From positions 18,144 through 60,483 of the forward strand of contig JAUNGT010000017.1 of assembly GCA_030524455.1 (NCBI GenBank): 42,340 nt of DNA. The letters run 5' to 3'. Under the pieces are notes generated by a model. The model saw nothing but the letters and a program-made list of their open reading frames with translations, was not told the DNA's origin and searched no databases. The DNA comes from Eubacteriales bacterium (lineage in GTDB: Bacteria > Bacillota > Clostridia > Lachnospirales > Lachnospiraceae). The number at the start of each line of letters is the position of its first letter. Position 1 is the stretch's first letter. A program made the translations under genes and the position numbers. Below, piece after piece: positions 22,989 through 31,586 of this stretch.

Positions 22989-25460
22989 ATGGACATCTTA
23001 AACAAGCTTAAGGACGAACTGCAGGTGGAGCGCTGGCAGGTGGAGGCGGCAGTCAGGCTCATTGACGAGGGCAACACGATTCCCTTCATTTCCCGCTACC
23101 GCAAGGAGGTGACAGGCTCCTTAAACGACGAGGTGCTGCGCAACCTTCACGAGCGGCTGGCTTATCTGCGAAGCCTGGAAGAAAAAAAGGAATCCGTGCT
23201 GTCTGTCATCGAGGAGCAGGGCAAGCTCACCGACGAGTTAAGACAGCGGATTTTGGCGGCGGAGACGCTGGTGGTGGTGGAGGATCTCTACCGTCCCTAC
23301 CGTCCCAAGAGAAAAACCCGCGCCGGCGTGGCAAGGGAGAAGGGACTGGGCGGCCTGGCGGAGCTGATCCTTGCACAGCAGACAGACCGGCCGCTTGAGA
23401 AGGAAGCGGAGAAATATGTGGATTCCGAAAGGGGCGTGGCGGACGGAAAGGAGGCCCTTCAGGGAGCGGGGGATATTCTGGCTGAGACCATCTCCGACGA
23501 GGCGGATTACCGGATTTACATCCGCAAGCTCACCATGGAGGAGGGAAAGCTTACCAGCGCCGCGAAGGATGAGAAGGCCCAGAGCGTGTACGAGATGTAT
23601 TATCAATATGAGGAGCCGCTCAAAAAAGCGGCGGGCCACCGGATCCTGGCGCTCAACCGGGGAGAGGCGGAGAAAATCCTGACGGTAAAGGTGGAGGCGC
23701 CCAAGGAGCGGATTTTGCAGTATCTGGAAAAGCAGGTGATCCGGCGGGACAATCCGGAAACGACGCCTATGCTGCGGGAGGTGATCGCGGACAGCTATGA
23801 CCGGCTGATTGCCCCGGCGATCGAGAGGGAGATCCGCAGCGAGCTGACGGAGAAGGCCGAGGAGGGCGCGATCAGCGTATTCGGCAAAAATCTGGAGCAG
23901 CTCCTGATGCAGCCGCCCATCGCGGGAAAGGTGGTGCTGGGCTGGGATCCGGCCTTCCGGACAGGCTGCAAGCTGGCGGTGGTGGATGCCACCGGAAAGG
24001 TGCTGGACACGAAGGTGATCTATCCCACCGCGCCTCAGAATAAGGTGGAGGAGGCCAAGCGGGAGCTGAAGCGGCTGATCGACAAGTATGACGTGTCCCT
24101 GATTTCCGTGGGCAACGGCACGGCATCCCGGGAGTCGGAGCAGGTCATCGTAGACCTGATCAAAGAGCTGAAAAAGCCGGTGCAGTATGTGATTGTCAAC
24201 GAGGCCGGGGCCTCGGTCTATTCCGCCAGCAAGCTGGCCACCGAGGAGTTTCCGAATTTTGACGTGGGACAGCGAAGCGCGGCCTCCATCGCCCGCCGCC
24301 TGCAGGATCCCCTGGCGGAGCTGGTGAAGATCGATCCGAAGTCCATCGGCGTGGGTCAGTACCAGCACGATATGAACCAGAAGAAGCTGGGAGAGACGCT
24401 GGGCGGCGTGGTGGAGGACTGCGTCAACCGGGTGGGCGTGGATTTAAATACCGCCTCCGCCCCGCTGCTGGAGCATATTTCCGGTGTGACGAAGACGATT
24501 GCAAAAAATATCGTGGACTACCGGGAGGAAAACGGACGCTTCACCGACAGAAAGCAGCTTTTGAAGGTGCCCAAGCTTGGGCCCAAGGCCTTTGAGCAGT
24601 GCGCGGGCTTTTTGCGCATCAGCGACGGGGATAATCCGCTGGACGCAACCAGCGTGCACCCGGAATCCTATAGCGCTACGATGGAGCTTTTAAAGAAGCT
24701 GGAGCTGACGATGGAGGATGTGCGCGCCCTTCAGGCGGAAGCCAAAAAAGGCCGGGCATCCGGAGCGGCGCAGCCGGGCAGTGCGACAGGTACGGCGGGC
24801 GCAACGGGCGCGAAAGGCGCGGCGGGTGCATCCGCAAAGCCGGGACCAAGACGCAGCGGCCGGCGGGATGCGTTTGTGATCCGGAATACCGACACTGCCA
24901 TGGGGCGGGCATTGGCGGCTGCCATGGGAAATATGACGGACAACAATGCACCGATGCCAAAAAACGCAGGAAATCCTGCAAAAAAGACGGAGCAGCCGGG
25001 ACAGCAGACTGCCGGAGCTTCCTTTTTGGAGCGGAGGATCCGGGATAAGAAGCAGCTGGCCGGGGAGCTGGGAATCGGCGAGATTACACTGACGGATATT
25101 TTAAAGGAGCTGGAGAAGCCCGCCCGCGATCCCAGAGAGGATATGCCCCGTCCGATCCTGCGCAGCGATGTGCTGGAGATGAAGGATTTAAAGCCCGGCA
25201 TGATCCTGAAGGGAACGGTGCGCAATGTGATCGACTTCGGCGTATTTGTGGATATCGGCGTGCATCAGGACGGACTGGTGCATATTTCCCGGATTACCGA
25301 CCGGTTTATCAGGCATCCGCTGGAGGCGGTGAGCGTGGGCGATATCGTGGACGTGAAGGTGCTGGATGTGGATCCCGTCAAGAAAAGGATCAGCCTGACC
25401 ATGCGGCTGGATCAGGAGCCGGAGCGTGAGAAGGGGACGGCAGAAAAGAGGAAAAAATGA
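22989..25460 (+). CDS. tex: Tex-family RNA-binding transcription accessory protein
   Basis: An 823-residue cytoplasmic nucleic-acid-binding protein of the Tex family. In order: the helical N-terminal region (about 1-310) with WQVEAAVRLIDEGNTIPFI; the YqgF/RNase H-like domain (about 315-450) with LGWDPAFRTGCKLAVVD; tandem helix-hairpin-helix (about 485-550) with VDLNTASAPLL; and the S1 RNA-binding domain (about 735-810) with GTVRNVIDFGVFVDIG. Tex proteins are usually about 700-780 residues; this one has an inserted Ala/Gly/Pro/Lys-rich linker of roughly 90 residues (about 590-690) before the S1 domain. AGGAAAGGAATG precedes the ATG. The stop overlaps the GH51 start (ATGA), which is unusual for a housekeeping gene. 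Confidence 0.95.
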   Translation: MDILNKLKDELQVERWQVEAAVRLIDEGNTIPFISRYRKEVTGSLNDEVLRNLHERLAYLRSLEEKKESVLSVIEEQGKLTDELRQRILAAETLVVVEDLYRPYRPKRKTRAGVAREKGLGGLAELILAQQTDRPLEKEAEKYVDSERGVADGKEALQGAGDILAETISDEADYRIYIRKLTMEEGKLTSAAKDEKAQSVYEMYYQYEEPLKKAAGHRILALNRGEAEKILTVKVEAPKERILQYLEKQVIRRDNPETTPMLREVIADSYDRLIAPAIEREIRSELTEKAEEGAISVFGKNLEQLLMQPPIAGKVVLGWDPAFRTGCKLAVVDATGKVLDTKVIYPTAPQNKVEEAKRELKRLIDKYDVSLISVGNGTASRESEQVIVDLIKELKKPVQYVIVNEAGASVYSASKLATEEFPNFDVGQRSAASIARRLQDPLAELVKIDPKSIGVGQYQHDMNQKKLGETLGGVVEDCVNRVGVDLNTASAPLLEHISGVTKTIAKNIVDYREENGRFTDRKQLLKVPKLGPKAFEQCAGFLRISDGDNPLDATSVHPESYSATMELLKKLELTMEDVRALQAEAKKGRASGAAQPGSATGTAGATGAKGAAGASAKPGPRRSGRRDAFVIRNTDTAMGRALAAAMGNMTDNNAPMPKNAGNPAKKTEQPGQQTAGASFLERRIRDKKQLAGELGIGEITLTDILKELEKPARDPREDMPRPILRSDVLEMKDLKPGMILKGTVRNVIDFGVFVDIGVHQDGLVHISRITDRFIRHPLEAVSVGDIVDVKVLDVDPVKKRISLTMRLDQEPEREKGTAEKRKK

Positions 25461-27802
25461 AGCTTGTCATAGATACGACGAAAAAGAGGGAGCCTCTGGG
25501 CGACCTGTACGGCATTTTTTTTGAGGATTTGAATCATGCGGCGGACGGCGGCCTGTATGCGGAGCTGATCCGGAACAGGGCCTTTGAGTTTGATCCGATC
25601 GACAATCCGGACTACAATCATCTGACCGGGTGGGAGGTGATCGGTACGCCGCAGCAGATCGGAGCGGCCGTGATCACCGGGGATCCGGTGAACGGGAAAA
25701 ATCCCCACTACCTGGCCCTGGATGTGCATGAGCCGGGGCAGGGGGCAGGCATCCGCAACGGCGGCTACCACCGGGGGATTTCCGTGAAGGCCGGGGAAGG
25801 CTATCGGTTTTCCTGCTGGGCAAAGCGCGAGCAGGATCCGGAGGAGCCGGTTGTTGTTTCCCTGCGGGAAGAAGCGGGGGAGACGCTGGCGGAGGGAAGC
25901 TTTTCTCTCACGGACCGGTGGCAGAAATATGAGCTGACGCTGACGCCGCAGAAAGCCTCCGGCGGGGCTTATCTGACCCTGACGCCCGGAGGGCGGGGCA
26001 AGGTATATCTGGATTTTGTGTCCCTGTTTCCGACAGATACCTACCGCGGTCATAAAAACGGCCTGCGTCGGGATCTGGCGGAGCTTTTGGAGCAGCTGCA
26101 TCCGAAGTTCATGCGTTTCCCCGGAGGCTGTCTGGTGCACGACGGGGCGTTGGATCCGGAGGCGAGGGATGCCCAGTACCGGTGGAAAAACACCGTCGGC
26201 CCGGTGGAGGGCCGTCCGGCCCGGCGCAGTAACTGGGGCTATAATCAGACGCTGGGCCTGGGCTTTTACGAATATTTTGTGCTCTGTGAGGAGATCGGCG
26301 CAAAGCCGCTGCCGGTGCTTTCTCCCGGCTATGACCCGCATCATCACCGGGAAGCCCCGCTGTCGGAAATGCAGTATTTTATCGATGAGGCGCTGGATCT
26401 GATCGAGTTTGCAAACGGGCCGGCGGACAGCAAATGGGGAAGCCTGCGGGCGGACATGGGCCATCCGGAGCCCTTTGGAATGGAATATCTGGGAATCGGC
26501 AACGAGGAGGTGGGCGAGCCCTTCTTTGCGCGGTACAAAATCGTGGCGGACGCAGTGCGGGAGCGCTATCCTCAGATGAAGCTGATCGGCAGCAGCGGCC
26601 CCTTTGCGGCCGGCGGCGAGTACGAGCGCGGCTGGCGGCATGCCCGGGAGGACAAGGCGGATCTGGTGGACGAGCATTATTACATGGCGCCGGAGTGGAT
26701 GCTGGCGAACCACCACCGCTACGATTCTTTTTCGCCGGAGGATCCCAAGGTGTTTCTGGGGGAGTACGCCTCCTGGGGAAATACCTGGTACAACGCTCTC
26801 TGCGAGGCCTCCTACATGCTCGGCCTGGAGCGAAACGCCGGCGCGGTGGGGCTTGCCTGTTACGCTCCGCTGTTCTGCAATGCCGATTATGTCAACTGGC
26901 AGCCGGATATGATCTGGTTTGACCGGGACAGAAGCTATGGCACCGCCAACTATTATGTACAGAAGCTGTTTATGGAGAACCAGGGGAGCTTCCGCCTGGA
27001 GGCACATCTGGAGGACGCGCCGGAAAACGAGTGCTGGACAAAGGAGCCGGAGCGGATTACAGGAGGCCTGCGGCTGGCCACCTACGATTCGACGGCGCGC
27101 TACCGGGACATCTGCCTGACGGACGAAGAGACCGGCGAAAAAATCTGCCCGGCGGAGGCGACGGTGCGCGCGGGGGAGGACGGGATCGTCCTTGCGGCTC
27201 CAAAAGCCTCCCGTTTCAGCCTGACGGCAAAGGTGACCGAGCTGGAGGGTTACCGGGGCTTTAAGATCTATTTCGGGGAGGAATCCGGGACGGATCTGCT
27301 CTGCTGGAGCGTGGGCGGCTGGCAGAATCAGGACACCTCCGTGACACAGACGATCCGGGGACGGGGCGCGGAGCTGAGCCAGTATCTGATGACCGTGGAG
27401 CCCGGGCGGGAATACGAGCTGAAGCTGCAGGTGGACGGCCGCCGGGTGCGCACCTTCATCGACGGGCAGCCTTTCCACGATATTATCGTGCAGCCGGTTG
27501 TGGCAGAGCCGCTTTATGTGGGCGCTTCCCTGGCGGAAAACGGGGATATTGTGGTCAAGGCCGTAAACGTTACGGATCAGGAGCGCCGGACCGCCCTGGA
27601 GCTTTGCGGGCTGGAGGAGGACCGGAGCTATCCGGTCAGCGTCCGGATCATGAGCGGCTGGGAGCCGGAGGAGCAAAACAGCTTCGAGGAGCCGGAAAAG
27701 ATCGTGCCGCGCACGGAACGCTGCGAGCTTTCGGGCAGCCGGACGGAGTGGACGTTTGCGCCGCGGTCCGTCACCTTTATACGAATCGGAAGAGAGGGAT
27801 AA
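25457..27802 (+). CDS. Glycoside hydrolase family 51 alpha-L-arabinofuranosidase
   Basis: A 781-residue cytoplasmic enzyme expected to release arabinofuranose from arabino-oligosaccharides. The start LYGIFFEDLNHAADGGLYAE is typical of GH51. A carbohydrate-binding-like domain (about 60-195) is inserted early, then the TIM barrel with FPGGCLVHD, acid/base Glu350 in GIGNEEVG and nucleophile Glu436 in FLGEYASWG. C-terminal beta domains reach 781, with a laminin-G-like or concanavalin-like part around 570-690. No signal peptide. The ATG overlaps the tex stop by four bases, with AGAGGA just upstream, so its translation is likely coupled to tex. GH43 follows after six bases. Confidence 0.93.
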   Translation: MKLVIDTTKKREPLGDLYGIFFEDLNHAADGGLYAELIRNRAFEFDPIDNPDYNHLTGWEVIGTPQQIGAAVITGDPVNGKNPHYLALDVHEPGQGAGIRNGGYHRGISVKAGEGYRFSCWAKREQDPEEPVVVSLREEAGETLAEGSFSLTDRWQKYELTLTPQKASGGAYLTLTPGGRGKVYLDFVSLFPTDTYRGHKNGLRRDLAELLEQLHPKFMRFPGGCLVHDGALDPEARDAQYRWKNTVGPVEGRPARRSNWGYNQTLGLGFYEYFVLCEEIGAKPLPVLSPGYDPHHHREAPLSEMQYFIDEALDLIEFANGPADSKWGSLRADMGHPEPFGMEYLGIGNEEVGEPFFARYKIVADAVRERYPQMKLIGSSGPFAAGGEYERGWRHAREDKADLVDEHYYMAPEWMLANHHRYDSFSPEDPKVFLGEYASWGNTWYNALCEASYMLGLERNAGAVGLACYAPLFCNADYVNWQPDMIWFDRDRSYGTANYYVQKLFMENQGSFRLEAHLEDAPENECWTKEPERITGGLRLATYDSTARYRDICLTDEETGEKICPAEATVRAGEDGIVLAAPKASRFSLTAKVTELEGYRGFKIYFGEESGTDLLCWSVGGWQNQDTSVTQTIRGRGAELSQYLMTVEPGREYELKLQVDGRRVRTFIDGQPFHDIIVQPVVAEPLYVGASLAENGDIVVKAVNVTDQERRTALELCGLEEDRSYPVSVRIMSGWEPEEQNSFEEPEKIVPRTERCELSGSRTEWTFAPRSVTFIRIGREG

Positions 27803-27808
27803 CACAGC

Positions 27809-29596
27809 ATGGCATACTTGTTTGTACATTTTATCGGAGAACAGAAGGACGGGGAGCAGATTTATTTTTCCGTCAGCAAAGACGGACTGCACTGGCAGGA
27901 TCTGAACGGCTACCGGCCGGTCCTTTATTCCGGCATCGGAGAGAAGGGCGTGCGCGACCCTTTTTGCGTGCGGGATGAGAAAAACGGGAAGTTTTATCTG
28001 ATTGCCACCGACCTTCGCATTGAGGCCGGAAAGGGCTGGGATAAGGCGGTGCACGAGGGCAGCAGGGATCTGATTGTCTGGGAGTCGGAGGATCTGGTGA
28101 ACTGGTCGAAGGAGCGGGCGGTGACGGTGGCCGTACCGGGCGCAGGCTGCGCCTGGGCGCCGGAGACCGTTTACGATCCGGAGCGGGAGGCATTTTTTGT
28201 CTTCTGGGCCTCCCATGTGAAGGGGGAGGGGGACGCTGCGGGAAAGCACCGGATTTTCGGCTCCTACACGAAGGATTTTAAGACCTTTTCCCCGGCGGAA
28301 AAATATCTGGAAAAGGACTGCGATGTGATCGACACAACAATGATTTTCGCGGAGGGAATGTGGTATCGCTTTTCCAAGGACGAGACCACAAAGCGCATTT
28401 GCATGGAGCGGTCGGCGAGCCTGCACGGCAGCTTTGAGGAGGTCAAATCCGCTCTTTTGGACGGGCTTTACGGGGTGGAGGGGCCGGAAATCTACCGCCT
28501 TCCCGACGGGCGCTACTGTCTGATCGTGGATCAGTTTGCGGCCGGGAAGGGCTATCTGCCCCTGGTAACCGACAAGCTTGCCGGCGGGGAGTTTACGGAG
28601 CTTTCCGCAGCGGATTATGATCTGGGCGTGCTGAAAAAGCGCCACGGCGGCGTGATGGAGATCACCGATGCCGAGTATGAGCGGCTGGTGAAAGCCTTTG
28701 GACGAACGAATCCGGTCCTCCCGGGATTGTTCGCGGATCCGGATATCGCGGTTTTTGACGGGAAATATTATATTTATCCGACCACGGACGGCTTTGACGG
28801 CTGGGGCGGCTGGCAGTTTTTCGTCTTTTCCTCGGAGGACGGACGGCACTTCCGGAAAGGCCCCATGATTGTGGATGTGGCCTCCGACCAGGTGCCGTGG
28901 TCGGTCAGCCATGCCTGGGCGCCCTGCATCGCTCACAGGGGAGATACCTGGTATTTCTATTTCTGCGCAAAGGACCGGACCGGAACCTCCTGCATCGGCA
29001 TGGCCAGCGCCAAGAGTCCGGAAGGCCCCTTTACCGCATGCCCTCAGCCGCTGGTCACCATGCCCCTGATGAAGGAGCTGGGGATCCGCATGGGACAGAC
29101 GATCGATCCGTCCATCTATCAGGAGGGGGAGGATTTTTACCTCCTGTTTGGCAACAGCGATCCGGCCATCGGAAAGCTGAAGGATACGATGGACGGCTTT
29201 GTTCCCGGCACCGTGAAGAATCTGGAGGGGCTGTACGATTTCCGGGAGGCTGTGACGGTGCTCAGGCGCGGCGGACTTTACCACTTTACCTGGTCCTGCG
29301 ACGATACGGGCAGCGAGAATTACCATATCAACTACGGCACCTCGGAGAGCCTTTACGGCCCCGTGACCTACCGTTACCCGATCCTGGAGAAGGATCCGGA
29401 CAGAGACATTTACGGGACGGGACACCATTCCATCACCAGGCTGCCGGGACAGGACGCCTATGTGATCGCCTATCACCGTTTCGGCACGCCCACGGACCGC
29501 TATCCGGAGGGAAAGGGCTATCACCGCGAAACCTGTATCGCGCCGCTTTGCTTCGGGGAGGATGGACTGATGAAACGGGTGGAGATGGAGGATTGA
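27809..29596 (+). CDS. Double-propeller glycoside hydrolase family 43 protein
   Basis: A 595-residue protein with two consecutive GH43-like five-bladed propellers. Repeat 1 (about 1-300) opens with QIYFSVSKDGLHWQDL and has GVRDPFCVRDEKNGKFYLIATD; repeat 2 (about 303-595) opens with NPVLPGLFADPDIAVFDG, where Asp310 matches the GH43 general base, and has FREAVTVLRRGGLYHFTWS, whose Glu is the likely general acid. GH43 enzymes cut arabinose or xylose linkages, in keeping with the GH51 gene six bases upstream. The first half contains HRIFGSYTKDF and VEGPEIY, so it may also be active. It is cytoplasmic, with no signal peptide. The gene ends at the relic of a palindromic element. Confidence 0.88.
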   Translation: MAYLFVHFIGEQKDGEQIYFSVSKDGLHWQDLNGYRPVLYSGIGEKGVRDPFCVRDEKNGKFYLIATDLRIEAGKGWDKAVHEGSRDLIVWESEDLVNWSKERAVTVAVPGAGCAWAPETVYDPEREAFFVFWASHVKGEGDAAGKHRIFGSYTKDFKTFSPAEKYLEKDCDVIDTTMIFAEGMWYRFSKDETTKRICMERSASLHGSFEEVKSALLDGLYGVEGPEIYRLPDGRYCLIVDQFAAGKGYLPLVTDKLAGGEFTELSAADYDLGVLKKRHGGVMEITDAEYERLVKAFGRTNPVLPGLFADPDIAVFDGKYYIYPTTDGFDGWGGWQFFVFSSEDGRHFRKGPMIVDVASDQVPWSVSHAWAPCIAHRGDTWYFYFCAKDRTGTSCIGMASAKSPEGPFTACPQPLVTMPLMKELGIRMGQTIDPSIYQEGEDFYLLFGNSDPAIGKLKDTMDGFVPGTVKNLEGLYDFREAVTVLRRGGLYHFTWSCDDTGSENYHINYGTSESLYGPVTYRYPILEKDPDRDIYGTGHHSITRLPGQDAYVIAYHRFGTPTDRYPEGKGYHRETCIAPLCFGEDGLMKRVEMED

Positions 29597-29599
29597 TTT

Positions 29600-29618
29600 C
29601 CCGGCTGGCTGAACTGTT
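29600..29618. repeat. Palindromic element D (terminal relic)
   Basis: CCCGGCTGGCTGAACTGTT differs at one position from the matching end of element C (18091-18109) and contains the same GGCTGAACTGTT end as element B. Nothing else of the element remains. It starts four bases after the GH43 stop codon. Confidence 0.6.
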
Positions 29619-29634
29619 GCTGCTGAACTTGTGC

Positions 29635-29663
29635 TTGCCATCCGGAGGTTTTCGTATTATAAT
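29635..29663 (+). promoter_or_regulatory. Sigma-A type promoter for the FMN riboswitch and ribU
   Basis: -35 TTGCCA (29635-29640), 17-bp spacer, -10 TATAAT (29658-29663); start of transcription is expected near 29670, about 20 bases before the riboswitch. Confidence 0.8.
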
Positions 29664-29690
29664 GGCGCATGTAACCAACAGAATAAGGTA

Positions 29691-29840
29691 AAAGTTCTTC
29701 AGGGTCGGGTGAAAGTCCCAACCGGTGGTATAGCCCACGAGCCTGCGCCAGCTTTGGCGGGGCATGATTCGGTGATTTCGCTTCAGGGAAGCGGGAAAGT
29801 CCGGAGCCGACAGTACAGTCTGGATGAAAGAAGACGACGG
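29691..29840 (+). ncRNA. FMN riboswitch (RFN element)
   Basis: The conserved core is plain: GTTCTTCAGGGTCGGGTGAA, AAGTCCCAACCGGTGGTATA, GCCCACGAGCC, a variable arm, then CGGTGATTTCG, GGGAAAGTCCGGAGCCGACAG and TACAGTCTGGATGAAAGAAG. The first and last parts pair as the closing stem (TTCTTC with GAAGA). It binds FMN and, with the terminator at 29897-29926, should shut down ribU transcription when FMN is plentiful. Confidence 0.97.
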
Positions 29841-29896
29841 CAGTTCCATGGCAGCGACCATACGGGGTACGCTGCGGATCAAACGATGGTTTATGG

Positions 29897-29926
29897 CCCG
29901 GAAGAGAATTCTCTTCCGGGTTTTTT
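29897..29926 (+). terminator. Terminator of the FMN riboswitch expression platform
   Basis: Perfect stem CCCGGAAGAG-AATT-CTCTTCCGGG (29897-29920) followed by TTTTTT (29921-29926), between the RFN element and the ribU ribosome site. Confidence 0.95.
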
Positions 29927-29987
29927 GCGTACAGCAAACAGACAGCCGGGAACTTTTCCTATGCAGAATTGAAAGGAGAATGGAAAA

Positions 29988-30719
29988 ATGAGTTCTGTAT
30001 GGCAAACCGTAACTGAAAATCTGGTGTTCGTGCTGCAGTTTCTGGGCCTGGTGGCGGCGATTTTTCTGATCGCCTACGGCGTGGAAAAGGCGGTCAAGAA
30101 AAGGACCGGGGATAAGGAGAGGGTGCTGGCGACCCGCAAGGTGGTGGTGATCGGCGTGTTCTCTGCCATCGCGGCGATCCTGATGGTGCTGGAGTTTCCG
30201 GTGCCCTTCGCCCCGTCCTTTTACGGGCTGGATTTTTCCGAGCTTCCCGCGCTGGTGGGCGCATTTGCCTACGGGCCGGTGGCGGGCGTGATGATTGAAT
30301 TTTGTAAAATCCTGATTAAGCTGGTGTTAAAGCCCTCCTCCACGGCCTTTGTGGGCGAGCTGGCCAATTTTGCCGTGGGCTGCGTCCTGGTTCTGCCCGC
30401 CTCGATCATTTATCTGGCAAAAAAGACCCGGCGGCAGGCGGTTCTGGGTACGGCGGTGGGCACGGTCCTGATGACGGTGTTCGGCACCCTCTTTAACGCC
30501 GTGTATCTTCTGCCCAAGTTTGCGGAGCTTTACGGGATCCCGCTGGATTCCATCATCGCCATGGGAACGGCGATCAATCCGGCGGTTGACAGCGTTACCA
30601 CCCTGGTCATCCTGTGCGTGGCCCCCATGAATTTGCTCAAGGGAGGACTCGTTTCGCTGCTTACGGTGCTGATTTACAAAAAGCTCAGCCCGATCCTGAA
30701 GGCTGCCGGGAAAAGGTAG
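29988..30719 (+). CDS. ribU: RibU-like riboflavin ECF transporter S component
   Basis: A 243-residue membrane protein that captures riboflavin for an energy-coupling factor (ECF) transporter. It has an extra N-terminal helix (about 13-32) and then about six membrane helices from residue 50 on. The family block LEFPVPFAPSFYGLDFSEL, which lines the riboflavin pocket of RibU, is present at about residues 67-85. ECF ATPases and EcfT are not in the window; they are usually encoded elsewhere and shared. AAAGGAG precedes the ATG. Control by an FMN riboswitch directly upstream supports riboflavin as the substrate. Confidence 0.95.
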   Translation: MSSVWQTVTENLVFVLQFLGLVAAIFLIAYGVEKAVKKRTGDKERVLATRKVVVIGVFSAIAAILMVLEFPVPFAPSFYGLDFSELPALVGAFAYGPVAGVMIEFCKILIKLVLKPSSTAFVGELANFAVGCVLVLPASIIYLAKKTRRQAVLGTAVGTVLMTVFGTLFNAVYLLPKFAELYGIPLDSIIAMGTAINPAVDSVTTLVILCVAPMNLLKGGLVSLLTVLIYKKLSPILKAAGKR

Positions 30720-30827
30720 GCGGCCGCCGGTCGGGAGCGTCTTCAGCAAATATTAAGAATTTATTTATGAACCTGTCGGGATTTTTTACTCTTCTCTCCG
30801 ATATAATACTTCAGAACAGTACAGGGC

Positions 30828-30856
30828 TTGACAAATCTGTCAGGCAGTATTATTGT
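30828..30856 (+). promoter_or_regulatory. Sigma-A type promoter with overlapping dyad, for the export operon
   Basis: -35 TTGACA (30828-30833), 17-bp spacer, -10 TATTGT (30851-30856). The dyad TGACA-AATC-TGTCA covers the -35 box and could be a repressor site. An ATTA/TTAATTAAT repeat follows, then the ribosome site AGAAGGAG. Confidence 0.65.
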
Positions 30857-30890
30857 ATTAATTAATTAATACAGAAGGAGCAAGGATGCG

Positions 30891-31583
30891 ATGGGTGCAT
30901 TGGTTGAAGTAAAGGATATCTGCAAGATCTACAATCCGGGTGAAAATGAGGTTCGGGCGTTGGATCATGTGAATGTATCGATTGACGAGAACGAGCTTGT
31001 CGCCATTATCGGCCATTCCGGATCCGGCAAGTCCACGCTGATGAACATGCTGGGCTGTCTGGATATACCCACCAGCGGTTCTTATTTTCTGAACGGAAAG
31101 GATGTTTCGGCGCTGAGCGACGACGAGCTGTCGGATATCCGCAACCGGGAGATTGGGTTTATCTTCCAGGGCTTCAATCTGATCCCCAACCTGACCGCGG
31201 AGGAAAATGTGGAGCTTCCCCTGATTTACAGGGGCGTCGGCAAGCGGGAGCGCCGGGAGCTGGCGCAGAAAGCGCTGCAGAAGGTGGGCCTGGAAAAGCG
31301 TATGACCCACAAGCCCTCGGAGATGTCCGGCGGACAGCAGCAGCGCGTGGCGATCGCCCGCGCCATTGCTCAGGCCCCGCCTGTGATTTTGGCGGACGAG
31401 CCGACCGGCAACCTGGATTCCAACTCCAGCAAGGAGATTATGGGGATCCTAAAGCAGCTGCACAAGGACGGACATACGGTGATTCTGATTACCCACGACA
31501 ATGATATTGCGGCGCAGGCCAGGCGGGTGATCCGGATCCGGGACGGTAAGGTGGAAGCAGACTTCATACAGGAGGAAGAGTGA
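30891..31583 (+). CDS. ABC transporter ATPase, MacB/LolD/YknY-like
   Basis: A 230-residue cytoplasmic ATPase that powers the permease encoded two genes on. Walker A GHSGSGKST (Lys47), signature MSGGQQQR (Ser146), Walker B VILADEPTGNLD (Asp169, Glu170) and the H-loop ITHDNDIA are in place; the GNLDSNSS stretch after Walker B is typical of the MacB/LolD subfamily. The start is preceded by AGAAGGAG. It is followed by the membrane fusion protein after three bases and by the permease, the order seen in Bacillus YknXYZ-like and MacAB-like systems. The substrate, possibly a peptide, toxin or antibiotic, cannot be told from sequence. Confidence 0.93.
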   Translation: MGALVEVKDICKIYNPGENEVRALDHVNVSIDENELVAIIGHSGSGKSTLMNMLGCLDIPTSGSYFLNGKDVSALSDDELSDIRNREIGFIFQGFNLIPNLTAEENVELPLIYRGVGKRERRELAQKALQKVGLEKRMTHKPSEMSGGQQQRVAIARAIAQAPPVILADEPTGNLDSNSSKEIMGILKQLHKDGHTVILITHDNDIAAQARRVIRIRDGKVEADFIQEEE

Positions 31584-31586
31584 GTG

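Noticed and set aside
29571..29596. Reading GH43 as extended by palindromic element D, as with thioredoxin reductase
   Set aside because: The GH43 stop codon lies before the element relic, so its C-terminus is not altered.
25412..29641. A 1409-codon open frame on the minus strand opposite GH51 and GH43
   Set aside because: It runs exactly antisense to two genes with full family motifs; the translation is His/Arg/Leu/Pro-rich with no recognised domain. Long antisense frames are usual in GC-rich genes.
30614..30865. An 83-codon frame over the end of ribU and the following promoter
   Set aside because: Mostly a frame-shifted shadow of ribU; it reads through the promoter of the next operon.
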